From Geodermatophilus nigrescens (GTDB lineage: Bacteria; Actinomycetota; Actinomycetes; Mycobacteriales; Geodermatophilaceae), in assembly GCF_900129495.1 (NCBI RefSeq), contig NZ_FQVX01000001.1:1240001-1304000 (forward strand): a stretch of DNA of 64,000 bases, in the 5' to 3' direction. The position numbers and the translations under genes were made by a program. Below are positions 42,759 through 50,854 of this stretch, in pieces. Each line of letters starts with the position of its first letter. Within the stretch, counting starts at the first letter, position 1. Below the pieces are notes generated by a model that was not told where the DNA came from, searched no databases, and saw only the letters and a list, made by a program, of their open reading frames with translations.

Positions 42759-43862
42759 TCAGCCGCCCATGCGGATGACCGGCTTGACCACCTCGCCGCT
42801 GTAGGAGGCCTCGGCGGCGTCCTCGATGCGCTCGAGCGCGAAGGACTCGACGAGCCGGTCGAAGGGGAAGCGGCCCTGGAGGTGCAGGTCCATGAGCGCG
42901 GCGATCAGCGCCTGGCCGTGGCCGCTGCCGCCGAGCGTCCCGCGGATCGTCTTGCCCCACAGCGTCGTCAGGTGGTCGGCGGTGAACTCCGCGCCCGCGG
43001 GCGCGCCGCCGATGAGGACGGCGGTGCCGAGCATGCCGACCGAGTCGATGGCCTGCCGGACGACCGGCAGCACGCCGGTGCACTCCAGCGCGGCGTCGGC
43101 CGGCCCGCCGCAGATGTCGGTGACCGCCTGCACGGCGTCGGTGTCGGTGGCGTCGACGGTGTGCGTGGCCCCGAGCTCGCTCGCCAGCCGCAGCCGGGAG
43201 GCGTGCCGGTCGACGGCGATGATCGTCGTGGCGGCCGAGTTGCGGGCCGCCATGACCGCGGCCAGCCCCACCGTCCCGACGCCGTACACGACGATCGACG
43301 TGCCGGGCTCCGGGCGGACGGTGTTGAGCACCGCGCCCGCGCCGGTGGCCAGGCCGCAGGCGAGCGGCCCGGCGATCTCGACCGGCAGGCCCTCGGGCAC
43401 CGGCACGAGCGAGGACGCGGTGGTCATCGCGTGCGTCGCGAACGACGACTGCCCGAAGAAGTGGCTCGACAGCGGGGCGCCGTCCGTCGTGCGCAGGGCG
43501 GAGGCGCCGTCGAGGCGGTGCCCGCCGCCGACGAGCTCGCCCATCCGCAGGCAGTAGCGCGGCTGACCGGCCTGGCAGTTGCGGCACGCGCCGCAGGACG
43601 GCCAGCCCAGGACGACGGCCTGCCCCTCCCGCACGCCGGTCACCCCCTCGCCGACCGCGACGACGGTGCCGGCGCCCTCGTGGCCGAGCACCCCGGGCAG
43701 CGGGAAGGGCAGGTCGCCGTCGCGCGCGATGCCGTCGGTGTGGCAGAAGCCGGTGCCGGCCACCTCGACGAGCACGTCGCCGGGACCGGGCTCGTCGATC
43801 TCGACCTCCCGGACGACGAACGGGCCGTGCAGCTCCTCGACGACGGCGGCGGTGATCCTCAT
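42759..43862 (-). CDS. Zinc-dependent alcohol dehydrogenase (class III-like)
   Basis: A 367-residue medium-chain dehydrogenase. Catalytic zinc ligands are in GTGFCHTDG and GHEGAG; the structural zinc group of four Cys is CGACRNCQAGQPRYC. The NAD domain has VVYGVGTVGLAAVMAARN and AVDRHASRLRLASELGATHTVD. AGGAGG precedes the ATG by 5 bases. The family includes benzyl-, aryl- and mycothiol-dependent formaldehyde dehydrogenases; the exact substrate is not clear. The gene is divergent from dus. Confidence 0.93.
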   Translation of the reverse strand: MRITAAVVEELHGPFVVREVEIDEPGPGDVLVEVAGTGFCHTDGIARDGDLPFPLPGVLGHEGAGTVVAVGEGVTGVREGQAVVLGWPSCGACRNCQAGQPRYCLRMGELVGGGHRLDGASALRTTDGAPLSSHFFGQSSFATHAMTTASSLVPVPEGLPVEIAGPLACGLATGAGAVLNTVRPEPGTSIVVYGVGTVGLAAVMAARNSAATTIIAVDRHASRLRLASELGATHTVDATDTDAVQAVTDICGGPADAALECTGVLPVVRQAIDSVGMLGTAVLIGGAPAGAEFTADHLTTLWGKTIRGTLGGSGHGQALIAALMDLHLQGRFPFDRLVESFALERIEDAAEASYSGEVVKPVIRMGG

Positions 43863-43984
43863 GAGTCCTCCTGGCGGTCGGGGTGGTCCCCCGGCAGTGC
43901 CCAGCACGGCCGCCCGCACGCGTGGCGGCGGCTCCGGTGCGGCGAGGCCCGCCCGGGTGACCCCGGCCACCGGGCGCCGCCACC

Positions 43985-43990
43985 TACCCT
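43985..43990 (+). promoter_or_regulatory. -10 box TACCCT of dus, leaderless
   Basis: TACCCT is 7 bases before the dus GTG, with no Shine-Dalgarno sequence between, matching the leaderless pattern. Confidence 0.5.
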
Positions 43991-43997
43991 GGACGGC

Positions 43998-45152
43998 GTG
44001 ACGAGCACCCTGGCGCCGGCGGTCGCCCCGCTGCGGCTGGGGCCGCTGACCGTCGACCCCGCCGTCGTGCTCGCGCCGATGGCCGGCATCACCAACCCCG
44101 CGTTCCGCACGCTGTGCCGCGAGTTCGGCGCCGGCCTCTACGTGTGCGAGATGATCACCACGCGGGCGCTCGTGGAGCGCAACGAGAAGACGCTGCGGAT
44201 GATCCGGGCCACGCCCGAGGAGGCGGCGGCCGGCTTCTCCGTGCAGCTCTACGGCGTCGACCCGGCCACCGTCGGGCGCGCGGTCGAGATGCTCGTCGAC
44301 GAGGAGGTGGCCGGCACCCGCCCGGCGCACGTCGACCTCAACTTCGGCTGCCCGGTGCCCAAGGTGACCCGCAAGGGCGGCGGCTCGGCGCTGCCGTGGC
44401 GGCGGGTGCTGTTCCGCGACATCGTGCGCGCCGCCGTCCGCGCCGCCCGCGACGTGCCCGTCACGGTCAAGACCCGCATCGGCATCGACGCCGACCACGT
44501 CACCTACCTCGACGCCGGCCGGATCGCCCAGGACGAGGGCGCCGCGGCGATCACCCTGCACGGGCGCACCGCCGACCAGCTCTACAGCGGCACCGCCGAC
44601 TGGGCGCCGATCGCCCGGCTGGTGGAGACCGTCGACATCCCGGTGCTCGGCAACGGCGACGTCTGGGAGGCCGACGACGCGCTGCGGATGGTCGCCGAGA
44701 CCGGCTGCGCGGGCGTCGTCATCGGCCGCGGCTGCCTGGGCCGGCCGTGGCTGTTCGGCGACCTCGCCGCCGCCTTCGCCGGCGGGTCCCGGCGGGCGCT
44801 GCCGACGCTGCGCGAGGTCGCCGGGGTGATGTACCGGCACGCCGAGCTGCTGTCGGCCGAGCAGGGCGAGCTGCACGGCTGCACCGACTTCCGCAAGCAC
44901 GTGGCCTGGTACCTCAAGGGCTTCTCGGTCGGCTCCGACGTCCGCCGCGCCCTGGCGATGGTGAGCTCGCTCGACGAGCTCGCCGGCCTGCTCGCCCGCA
45001 TCGAGGACCAGCCCTACCCGACGGCGGTGCTCGGCGGCCCCCGCGGGCGCACCAGCAGCCCCCGCCCGGTGGCGCTGCCCGAGGGCTGGCTCGACGACCG
45101 CGACGACCCGCGGCCGCCCGCCGGCGCGGAACTGGAGACGAGCGGCGGATGA
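43998..45152 (+). CDS. dusB: tRNA-dihydrouridine synthase (DusB-like)
   Basis: A 384-residue FMN enzyme that reduces specific uridines in tRNA. The barrel starts VVLAPMAGITNPAFRTLCREFGAG; the catalytic Cys is in NFGCPVPKVTRKGGGSAL; FMN contacts are TVKTRIGID, LHGRTADQLYSG, VLGNGDVW and IGRGCLGRPWLF. The DusB assignment rests on general similarity and order near glyS/dnaG. It starts with a leaderless GTG and overlaps the next gene by 4 bases. Confidence 0.95.
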   Translation: MTSTLAPAVAPLRLGPLTVDPAVVLAPMAGITNPAFRTLCREFGAGLYVCEMITTRALVERNEKTLRMIRATPEEAAAGFSVQLYGVDPATVGRAVEMLVDEEVAGTRPAHVDLNFGCPVPKVTRKGGGSALPWRRVLFRDIVRAAVRAARDVPVTVKTRIGIDADHVTYLDAGRIAQDEGAAAITLHGRTADQLYSGTADWAPIARLVETVDIPVLGNGDVWEADDALRMVAETGCAGVVIGRGCLGRPWLFGDLAAAFAGGSRRALPTLREVAGVMYRHAELLSAEQGELHGCTDFRKHVAWYLKGFSVGSDVRRALAMVSSLDELAGLLARIEDQPYPTAVLGGPRGRTSSPRPVALPEGWLDDRDDPRPPAGAELETSGG

Positions 45153-45622
45153 CCGGCCCGTACCTCTACGACGAGGGCCCCGAGGCGCTGCACACCGGCA
45201 CCCCGCGCCGCCGCAACGGGCTCATCCTCGCCGTCTTCGGCGCCACCCTCGCCGTCGGCGTCGGCATGGTCGTCGCGCTGCCGCTGGTCAAGGGGTCGGG
45301 GGACGAGCAGGCGCGCGAGGCGGTCGGCGTCTTCACCGCCGCCCTCGCCGCCGGCGACACCGAGACCGCCGGCGACCTGCTCTGCGAGGCCGAGCGCGAC
45401 CGCGCCGACGCCGAGGGCCGCACCGCCGAGGAGCTGGCCGTCGCCTACGCCCCGGCCGGCGGCGCCGGGAGCGGCGGCGAGGTCACCGGCGTCGAGCCCG
45501 GCGAGCTCGACGGCAAGGACGCCCGGCAGGTCGGCGTGCGCTGGGACGACGGCAGCGAGAGCACGCTCCTGGTGGTGCTGGAGGACGGCCCGCGGGTCTG
45601 CGGGACCACGTCCGGCGACTGA
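45149..45622 (+). CDS. Single-pass membrane protein with DUF4878-like domain
   Basis: A 157-residue protein: a short cytosolic N-terminus (TGPYLYDEGPEALHTGTPRRR), one helix (NGLILAVFGATLAVGVGMVVALPLV) and an external domain EAVGVFTAALAAGDTETAGDLLCEAERDRA with two Cys and the end VCGTTSGD. The outer domain recalls the C-terminal parts of the proteins at 37844 and 39119. The ATG overlaps the dus stop, so it is co-translated with dus although no functional tie is apparent. Function is unknown. Confidence 0.75.
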   Translation: MTGPYLYDEGPEALHTGTPRRRNGLILAVFGATLAVGVGMVVALPLVKGSGDEQAREAVGVFTAALAAGDTETAGDLLCEAERDRADAEGRTAEELAVAYAPAGGAGSGGEVTGVEPGELDGKDARQVGVRWDDGSESTLLVVLEDGPRVCGTTSGD

Positions 45623-45727
45623 CCTCCGAGCCGCGCCGGGATCCCTTCCGGGCCCGCCCCGGGGCTGCCACGATGTGCGCCGCCCGGCCGGGGGAGACCG
45701 CCCGGGCCCGCTCGAGAGGAACCCCCG

Positions 45728-46051
45728 TTGTCGCAGCCGTATCCGCCGCCCGCGCCGTACGCGCCCGCCGCCCCGCAGGCGCCGGCGGCCCCGTACGCGC
45801 CCCCCGCCGTCCCGGCCCCGGCCGCGGCCACCCAGGTCGTGTACCCGGGCCAGGTGCAGCTGCCGCCGCAGCCGCAGTACGCGCCCACGCCGCAGCAGGC
45901 CGCCGCCCGGCACGCCGCGCCGGCCACCGGCTTCCCGCACTACGTCCCGCCGCCGCCGTCGCCGGTGAACCGGACCGGCCTCTACGTCGGCACCCTCGTC
46001 GTCGTCCTGACCGTGCTGTTCGCCGTGATCGGGTTCCTGCTGGTCGGCTGA
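45728..46051 (+). CDS. Pro/Ala/Tyr-rich tail-anchored membrane protein
   Basis: A 107-residue protein starting at TTG, with GAGAGGA 6 bases upstream. Residues 1-78 are disordered and rich in Pro, Ala, Gln and Tyr (PAPYAPAAPQAPAAPYAPP). One C-terminal helix (TGLYVGTLVVVLTVLFAVIGFLLVG) ends the chain. Its N-terminus resembles those of the anchored proteins at 37844 and 39119. No domain is recognisable, and function is unknown. Confidence 0.65.
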   Translation: MSQPYPPPAPYAPAAPQAPAAPYAPPAVPAPAAATQVVYPGQVQLPPQPQYAPTPQQAAARHAAPATGFPHYVPPPPSPVNRTGLYVGTLVVVLTVLFAVIGFLLVG

Positions 46052-46147
46052 TCTCCCCGCGGACGGGACAGCGTCCGGCCGCCGCGGCTCCCGGGCGCCC
46101 GCGGAGCCCGCGCCACGCCTGTCCCGGCTGCCACGGGCGTCGCGCGG

Positions 46148-46176
46148 CCCGTGTCATCCTCGACCGGTGACACGGG
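46148..46176. promoter_or_regulatory. Perfect inverted repeat over the SanA/YdcF-like start
   Basis: CCCGTGTCA (46148-46156) and TGACACGGG (46168-46176) are exact 9-base inverted arms with an 11-base spacer. A CATCCT -10-like box (46155-46160) and the GTG start (46167) lie within. A repressor bound here would cover both -10 and start. A hairpin in the mRNA is less likely if the transcript starts at the GTG. Confidence 0.45.
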
Positions 46177-46793
46177 TCGGGGCGCTGGTGACGCGGGTGT
46201 TCGCCGCGGCCGTCCTGGCCGGCCTGCTCCTGGTCGTGTCGACGGCGGTGGCCATCTGGTGGACCGCCCGGCAGGACGCGCGGCCGGCGTCGGACGCGAT
46301 CGTGGTGCTGGGGTCGGCGCAGTACAACGGCGTCCCCTCGTCGATCTTCGAGGCGCGCCTGGAGCACGCGCTGTCGCTGTGGGAGGACGGCGTCGCGCCC
46401 GTCGTCGTCACCGTGGGCGGCAAGGCGGCCGGCGACCAGTTCACCGAGGCCGAGGCCGGCCGCGACTACCTGCGGGCCGCCGGCGTCCCGGAGGACGCGC
46501 TGCTCGCGGTGCCCGAGGGCGTGGACACGCTGGAGAGCATGCGCGCGGTCGGCGCGGCGTTCGCGGAGCGCGGGTGGTCCAGCGCGGTCCTGGTCACCGA
46601 CCCGTGGCACGCGATGCGCGCGGAGCGGATGGCCGAGGACGCCGGCATGACCGCGGAGAGCTCGCCCACCCGCCAGGGGCCGGCCGTGCAGACGCGCGGC
46701 ACTCAGTTCCGGTACATCCTCAGGGAGACCGCCGCCTACCTGCTCTACCGCGTGACCGGGGAGAGCGTCGCCGGGGCGCCGGGCATCGGCTGA
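46167..46793 (+). CDS. SanA/YdcF family membrane protein (DUF218)
   Basis: A 208-residue protein with one N-terminal helix (VFAAAVLAGLLLVVSTAVAIWW) and an external DUF218 domain: ASDAIVVLGSAQYNGVPSSIFEARLEHALSLW, VVVTVGGKAAGDQFTEAEAGRDYL, SAVLVTDPWHAMRAERMAEDAG. Family members (SanA, ElyC, YdcF) influence envelope integrity and lipid-carrier or peptidoglycan metabolism. The GTG start falls within a perfect inverted repeat. It lies where dgt often stands in related genomes, between dus and dnaG. Confidence 0.85.
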   Translation: MTRVGALVTRVFAAAVLAGLLLVVSTAVAIWWTARQDARPASDAIVVLGSAQYNGVPSSIFEARLEHALSLWEDGVAPVVVTVGGKAAGDQFTEAEAGRDYLRAAGVPEDALLAVPEGVDTLESMRAVGAAFAERGWSSAVLVTDPWHAMRAERMAEDAGMTAESSPTRQGPAVQTRGTQFRYILRETAAYLLYRVTGESVAGAPGIG

Positions 46794-46809
46794 CACCGCG
46801 GGAGGCAGC

Positions 46810-47328
46810 GTGCTGGAGCTGGGGAGGGCCGGGACCGCCGGCGCGGAGCGGGGTGAGGTGCCCGTCCTGCGCGACGGGGAGCCGGTCGGCCGGCTACGGT
46901 CGACGGACTTCTGGAAGGAGGGCTCGGCCGCCGTCGTGGGGGACCGGCAGTGGGTCCTCGAGCGGCGGAAGGGGGGCGCGCTCGTCGGCCGCTGGGCGAC
47001 CGAGCCGGAGGACGCCGCCCGGCTGCGCGCCGAGCAGGTGTCGGTGTGGCGGGGAACCTGGCGCGCCGACCTGGAGGGCGCCGTCGTCGACGTCGCCCCC
47101 GCCTCGTGGTGGCAGGGCACCTACCGGTTCACCGCGGGGGAGCGCACGGTCGCCGAGAGCGGGACGACGGGCGGCTGGTCACCGCGGCCGACGCTCACCG
47201 CCGGCGAGGACCTGCCCCTCGACGCCCAGGTGTTCCTGCTGTGGCTGGTCCTCGTGCTGCAGCGGCGCACGTACGGCGCGGCGATCGGGGCCGCGGTCGC
47301 CGGCGGGGCCGTGGCGGGGAGCAGCTGA
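46810..47328 (+). CDS. Conserved hypothetical protein, beta-rich with C-terminal helix
   Basis: A 172-residue protein starting at GTG, GGGAGGCAG upstream. Repeating short strands (VPVLRDGEPVGRLRST, RQWVLERRKGGALVGRWATE, SVWRGTWRADLEGAVVDVAP) end in a hydrophobic helix LDAQVFLLWLVLVLQRRTYGAAIGA. The pattern of a beta-barrel closed by one hydrophobic helix recalls Tubby/LURP-one-like folds, but similarity is only in outline. It lies 16 bases after the SanA/YdcF-like gene and may be its partner. Confidence 0.7.
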   Translation: MLELGRAGTAGAERGEVPVLRDGEPVGRLRSTDFWKEGSAAVVGDRQWVLERRKGGALVGRWATEPEDAARLRAEQVSVWRGTWRADLEGAVVDVAPASWWQGTYRFTAGERTVAESGTTGGWSPRPTLTAGEDLPLDAQVFLLWLVLVLQRRTYGAAIGAAVAGGAVAGSS

Positions 47329-47376
47329 GTCCACACGGGTCACCGCCCCGTCGTCGCGGGAGGGGATGATCGGTGC

Positions 47377-47396
47377 GGGACGCCCGCCGGCGTCCC
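47377..47396. terminator. 8-bp hairpin before dnaG
   Basis: GGGACGCC (47377-47384) and GGCGTCCC (47389-47396) form a perfect stem with a 4-base loop in the 94-base gap ahead of dnaG. It may terminate the preceding operon or act as an attenuator for dnaG. Confidence 0.45.
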
Positions 47397-47422
47397 GGCG
47401 AGCAGCACGACGGAGGGGGCCC

Positions 47423-50248
47423 ATGGCCGGCCGGGGACGCATCCGGGCAGCGGACATCGCGCTGGTGCGCGAGCGCAGCCGGATCGACGAGGTGGTCGGC
47501 GAGCACCTGCAGCTCAAGCGCGCCGGGGGCGGCAGCCTCAAGGGCCTGTGCCCGTTCCACGACGAGAAGTCGCCGTCGTTCCACGTCACCCCGGCGAGGA
47601 ACCTCTTCCACTGCCTGGCGGGGGAGACCGGGGTCCTCACCGAGGACGGCGTGGTCCCGATCGCCGAGCTGGCAGGACGGACGGTCCGGGTCCTCAACGG
47701 GGACGGCGGCTGGGTGGAGGCCCCGTTCCGCTCGTACGGCGTGCAACGGCTCATGCGGGTCGTCCTGTCCCGCAACGGCCGCGAGAAGGAGCTCTTCGCC
47801 ACCGACGAGCACCGCTGGTTCGTCCCGTCCGGGAGGCTGCGGCAGGACCGCCGGGAGAAGCTGACCAGGGACCTGCGGCCCGGTGACCAGCTGTCGGCGT
47901 CGTTCCCGATGAGCCGGGTGCTCAACCCGGCGACCCGGCCGTCCCCGGTCGGCATCGCGCGTGGTCTGGTCTACGGCGACGGGACCCGCTCCGGAGCCGG
48001 CTCGATCGCGGTCCTCTACGGCGAGAAGGACGCCGAGCTCGCCGGCTTCTTCGAGGGGTGCCGCAGTTGGTCCGATGAGCGGGGGACCCGCTACTACGGC
48101 CTCCCGGCCTACTTCAAGGACGAGCGGCCGTCACTCGACGAGGACGCGTCCTACCTGCTCGGGTGGCTGGCCGGGTACTTCGCAGCCGACGGCTGCGTGG
48201 TCGAGGACGGCGACGCGATCCTCAGCTCGGCGCGCGTCGACGACCTCGAGTACGTCCGCACGCTGTGCACGCGCCTCGGCATCGGCACCTACGGCGTCGC
48301 CAAGCAGACCCGGCTCGGCATCGACGGTGTCGTGAGCGACATCTACAACGTCCGCTTCATGACGAAGGGCCTGCCCGACTCCTTCTTCCTCCTCACACAC
48401 CACCGCGAGCGGATCCTGGGGAACCGGAAGAAGGACGAGCGCAAGCGCTGGGTCGTCCGGTCGGTCGAGTGGAGCGACCGCGTGGAGGAGGTCTACTGCG
48501 CGGAGGTGCCCGGCACGCACGCCTTCACGCTCGAGGACAACGTCCTGACCGGGAACTGCTTCGGCTGCGGGGCGGGCGGCGACGTCATCAGCTTCGTGCA
48601 GCAGATCGACCACCTGAGCTTCACCGAGGCCGTCGAGCGGCTGGCGGGGCGCGCCAACATCGACCTCAAGTACGAGGACGACGGCGGCCGGCCGACCGGG
48701 GCGCCCGACCGCCCGCAGGCCGGCCAGCGTGCCCGGCTGGTCGCGGCCAACACCGAGGCCGCGGCCTTCTACGCCGAGCAGCTGCGCAGCCCCGACGCCG
48801 CCCCCGCCCGGCAGTTCCTCGCCGACCGCGGCTTCGACCGGCAGGTGGCGCTCGACTTCGGCTGCGGTTTCGCGCCCGCCGGCTGGGACGCCCTCACCCG
48901 GCACCTGCGGGGCAAGGGGTACAGCCAGCAGGAGCTGGTCACCGGGGGCCTGGCGAAGGAGAGCTCGCGCGGCACGCTCATCGACCGCTTCCACCGGCGG
49001 CTGGTCTGGCCGATCCGCGACATCACCGGCGACGTGATCGGCTTCGGCGCCCGCAAGCTCATGGACGACGACCCGGGGCCGAAGTACCTCAACACCCCCG
49101 AGACGCCGCTGTACAAGAAGAGCACCGTCCTCTACGGCATCGAGCGGGCCAAGCGCGACATCGCCAAGAGGCACCAGGCCGTCGTCGTCGAGGGCTACAC
49201 CGACGTGATGGCCTGCCACCTGGCCGGCGTGACCACCGCCGTCGCCTCGTGCGGCACCGCCTTCGGGCCCGAGCACATCAGCGTGCTGCGCCGGCTGCTC
49301 ATGGACCAGGACGAGTTCCGCGGGGAGGTCGTCTACACCTTCGACGGCGACGCCGCGGGCCAGGCCGCCGCGATGAAGACGTTCAAGGAGGACCAGCGCT
49401 TCGTCGCGCAGACCTTCGTGGCCGTCGAGCCCGACGGGCGCGACCCCTGCGAGCTGCGCCAGGCGCACGGTGACGCCGCCGTCCGCGACCTGGTGGCCCG
49501 CCGGACGCCGCTGATCGAGTTCGTCCTGCGCACCACGCTCGCCGAGTACGACCTCGACACCGTCGAGGGGCGGGTCGCCGCGCTCGACCGGACGGCGCCG
49601 CTGCTGGCCCAGGTCAAGGACCACGCGCTGCGCCCGGCGTACGCGCGGCGCCTGGCCGGGCTGATCGGCGACACCGACGAGGCCGAGGTGCTCGAGCGGG
49701 TGCGCCGGGTCACCGGGGGCGACACCGCGCCGCCGCGCCGCCCGCGGACGCCGCGGCGCACGCCCGACGACGCCGCCCTCGCCGTCGAGCGGGAGGCGCT
49801 GAAGGCCGCGCTGCAGGTGCCCGAGGTCGCCGGCCCGTCGTTCGACGCGGTGCCGGTGGACGCCTTCACCGATCCCGACCACGCCGCGGTCGCGGCGGCC
49901 GTGGCGCAGGCCGGGGGCGCGGCGGCGGCCACGGTCACCGGGCCGGCGTGGCTGGACGAGGTGGCCGCGCACTGCGACCGGGAGACCGCCCGCGCCCAGC
50001 TCACCGCGCTGGCGGTGGAGCCGCTGCGGTCGGTGGGGGAGGCCGACGCCGGCTACGTGGCGGCGGTGCTCGCCCGGCTGGAGGAGATGCACACCAACCG
50101 GCAGGTCGGGGGCATCAAGGGCCGGCTGCAGCGGATGAACCCCGTCGAGCAGGGCGACGAGTACATGCGCCTGTTCTCCTCGCTCATGGAGCTGGAGCAG
50201 AAGGCCATCTCGCTGCGCAAGCGGGCGATCGGCGGGCTGGCCGAGTGA
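47423..50248 (+). CDS. dnaG: DNA primase DnaG with in-frame intein
   Basis: A 941-residue precursor. Without the intein (residues 64-378) it is 626 residues, normal for actinobacterial primase. The N-terminal zinc ribbon is split: CPFHDEKSPSFHVTPARNLFH precedes the intein and CFGCGAGGDV follows it. The TOPRIM core has VVVEGYTDVMACH, ASCGTAF and VVYTFDGDAAGQAAA with the metal-binding acids. The C-terminal DnaB-contact region ends YMRLFSSLMELEQKAISLRKRAIGGLAE. DnaG makes RNA primers at the fork. ATG 47423 has GGAGGGGG upstream. Splicing is needed to rebuild the zinc site, so the unspliced protein should be inactive. The next gene overlaps by 4 bases. Confidence 0.97.
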   Translation: MAGRGRIRAADIALVRERSRIDEVVGEHLQLKRAGGGSLKGLCPFHDEKSPSFHVTPARNLFHCLAGETGVLTEDGVVPIAELAGRTVRVLNGDGGWVEAPFRSYGVQRLMRVVLSRNGREKELFATDEHRWFVPSGRLRQDRREKLTRDLRPGDQLSASFPMSRVLNPATRPSPVGIARGLVYGDGTRSGAGSIAVLYGEKDAELAGFFEGCRSWSDERGTRYYGLPAYFKDERPSLDEDASYLLGWLAGYFAADGCVVEDGDAILSSARVDDLEYVRTLCTRLGIGTYGVAKQTRLGIDGVVSDIYNVRFMTKGLPDSFFLLTHHRERILGNRKKDERKRWVVRSVEWSDRVEEVYCAEVPGTHAFTLEDNVLTGNCFGCGAGGDVISFVQQIDHLSFTEAVERLAGRANIDLKYEDDGGRPTGAPDRPQAGQRARLVAANTEAAAFYAEQLRSPDAAPARQFLADRGFDRQVALDFGCGFAPAGWDALTRHLRGKGYSQQELVTGGLAKESSRGTLIDRFHRRLVWPIRDITGDVIGFGARKLMDDDPGPKYLNTPETPLYKKSTVLYGIERAKRDIAKRHQAVVVEGYTDVMACHLAGVTTAVASCGTAFGPEHISVLRRLLMDQDEFRGEVVYTFDGDAAGQAAAMKTFKEDQRFVAQTFVAVEPDGRDPCELRQAHGDAAVRDLVARRTPLIEFVLRTTLAEYDLDTVEGRVAALDRTAPLLAQVKDHALRPAYARRLAGLIGDTDEAEVLERVRRVTGGDTAPPRRPRTPRRTPDDAALAVEREALKAALQVPEVAGPSFDAVPVDAFTDPDHAAVAAAVAQAGGAAAATVTGPAWLDEVAAHCDRETARAQLTALAVEPLRSVGEADAGYVAAVLARLEEMHTNRQVGGIKGRLQRMNPVEQGDEYMRLFSSLMELEQKAISLRKRAIGGLAE
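47612..48556 (+). other. Intein with LAGLIDADG homing endonuclease, in dnaG
   Basis: A 315-residue intein. It starts with Cys (CLAGETGVLTEDGVVPIAEL, block A), has FATDEHRWFV as block B (T-x-x-H type) and ends EVPGTHAFTLEDNVLTGN followed by extein Cys. The penultimate residue is Gly where His is usual; the last is Asn. Two LAGLIDADG-type helices are IARGLVYGDGTR (near residue 178 of the precursor) and LLGWLAGYFAADG (near 246), each with its acidic residue, so the endonuclease may be active. Splicing joins NLFH to CFGCG and restores the zinc Cys. Base composition by eye is a little less GC-rich than the host gene, as for a transferred element. Confidence 0.95.
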
Positions 50249-50826
50249 GGCTGGCCGCGCACCTGCGCCGCCGGTTCACCCGCCCGCCGGAGCCGGTGCG
50301 CGCTGTCGTCCAGGCGTCCCCGGACCCGGACGAGCGGGTGCTCGCGTGGGGCGCGCTGGTGCGGGAGCGGGGCTGGCTGGTGGCCACCAGCCGGGGCCTG
50401 CGCGTCGTGCCGGCCGACCTGTCGCTCGGCGAGGCCGGCGACGTCGGCGTGCTGCGCTGGCACGAGGTGGGGGCGGCCCGCTGGGCGGCCACCAACGACG
50501 GTGGCGGCTCGTTCACCGTGACCGCGCTGACCGAGGTCGAGCCCGGGGTGCAGGCCCGCGAGGCGGCCGAGCGGTACGCGCTCGCCGACGCCGGCGACCT
50601 GCCGGCCGTGGTGCGCCGCCGGGTGGACGAGACGGTGGTGGCCAGCCGGCGCTCGCCGCTGCCGGGCGGGGGCGGGGTGCTGCTGGTGGCCCGCCGCGTG
50701 CCGGGTCAGGCCGCGCGGGAGTGGACGGTCGTGTTCGACGACGACGCCGACCGCGGCGACCCGGGGGCGCGGGCGGCCGCGCGGGCGAAGCTCGAGGAGG
50801 CGCTGGCCGCCGAGCAGCCGGGCTGA
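50245..50826 (+). CDS. Conserved actinobacterial protein next to dnaG
   Basis: A 193-residue soluble protein starting at GTG in the dnaG stop (GTGA, 4-base overlap). It reads VRLAAHLRRRFTRPPEPV, DERVLAWGALVRERGWLVATSRGLRVVP, VLRWHEVGAARWAATNDGGGSFTVTALTE. Strands and a 'LVATSRGLRVVP' segment resemble the phage-shock/PH-like folds seen in other small actinobacterial proteins, but no family was recognised. Coupled translation with dnaG is conserved in related genomes by memory and hints at a replication-linked or merely positional relation. Confidence 0.75.
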   Translation: MRLAAHLRRRFTRPPEPVRAVVQASPDPDERVLAWGALVRERGWLVATSRGLRVVPADLSLGEAGDVGVLRWHEVGAARWAATNDGGGSFTVTALTEVEPGVQAREAAERYALADAGDLPAVVRRRVDETVVASRRSPLPGGGGVLLVARRVPGQAAREWTVVFDDDADRGDPGARAAARAKLEEALAAEQPG

Positions 50827-50854
50827 GTGCGCCCCGGCCGCCCGGCGGTGCGGC

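Noticed and set aside
45152-47423. A dgt gene, often found between dus and dnaG in relatives
   Set aside because: No HD-domain phosphohydrolase motifs occur in any frame here; the space is filled by membrane proteins and a SanA/YdcF-like gene.
47612-48556. The dnaG insertion as a frameshift or assembly chimera
   Set aside because: The frame is continuous, both junctions follow intein rules (Cys1, Asn then Cys+1), and splicing would restore an exact zinc-ribbon sequence.
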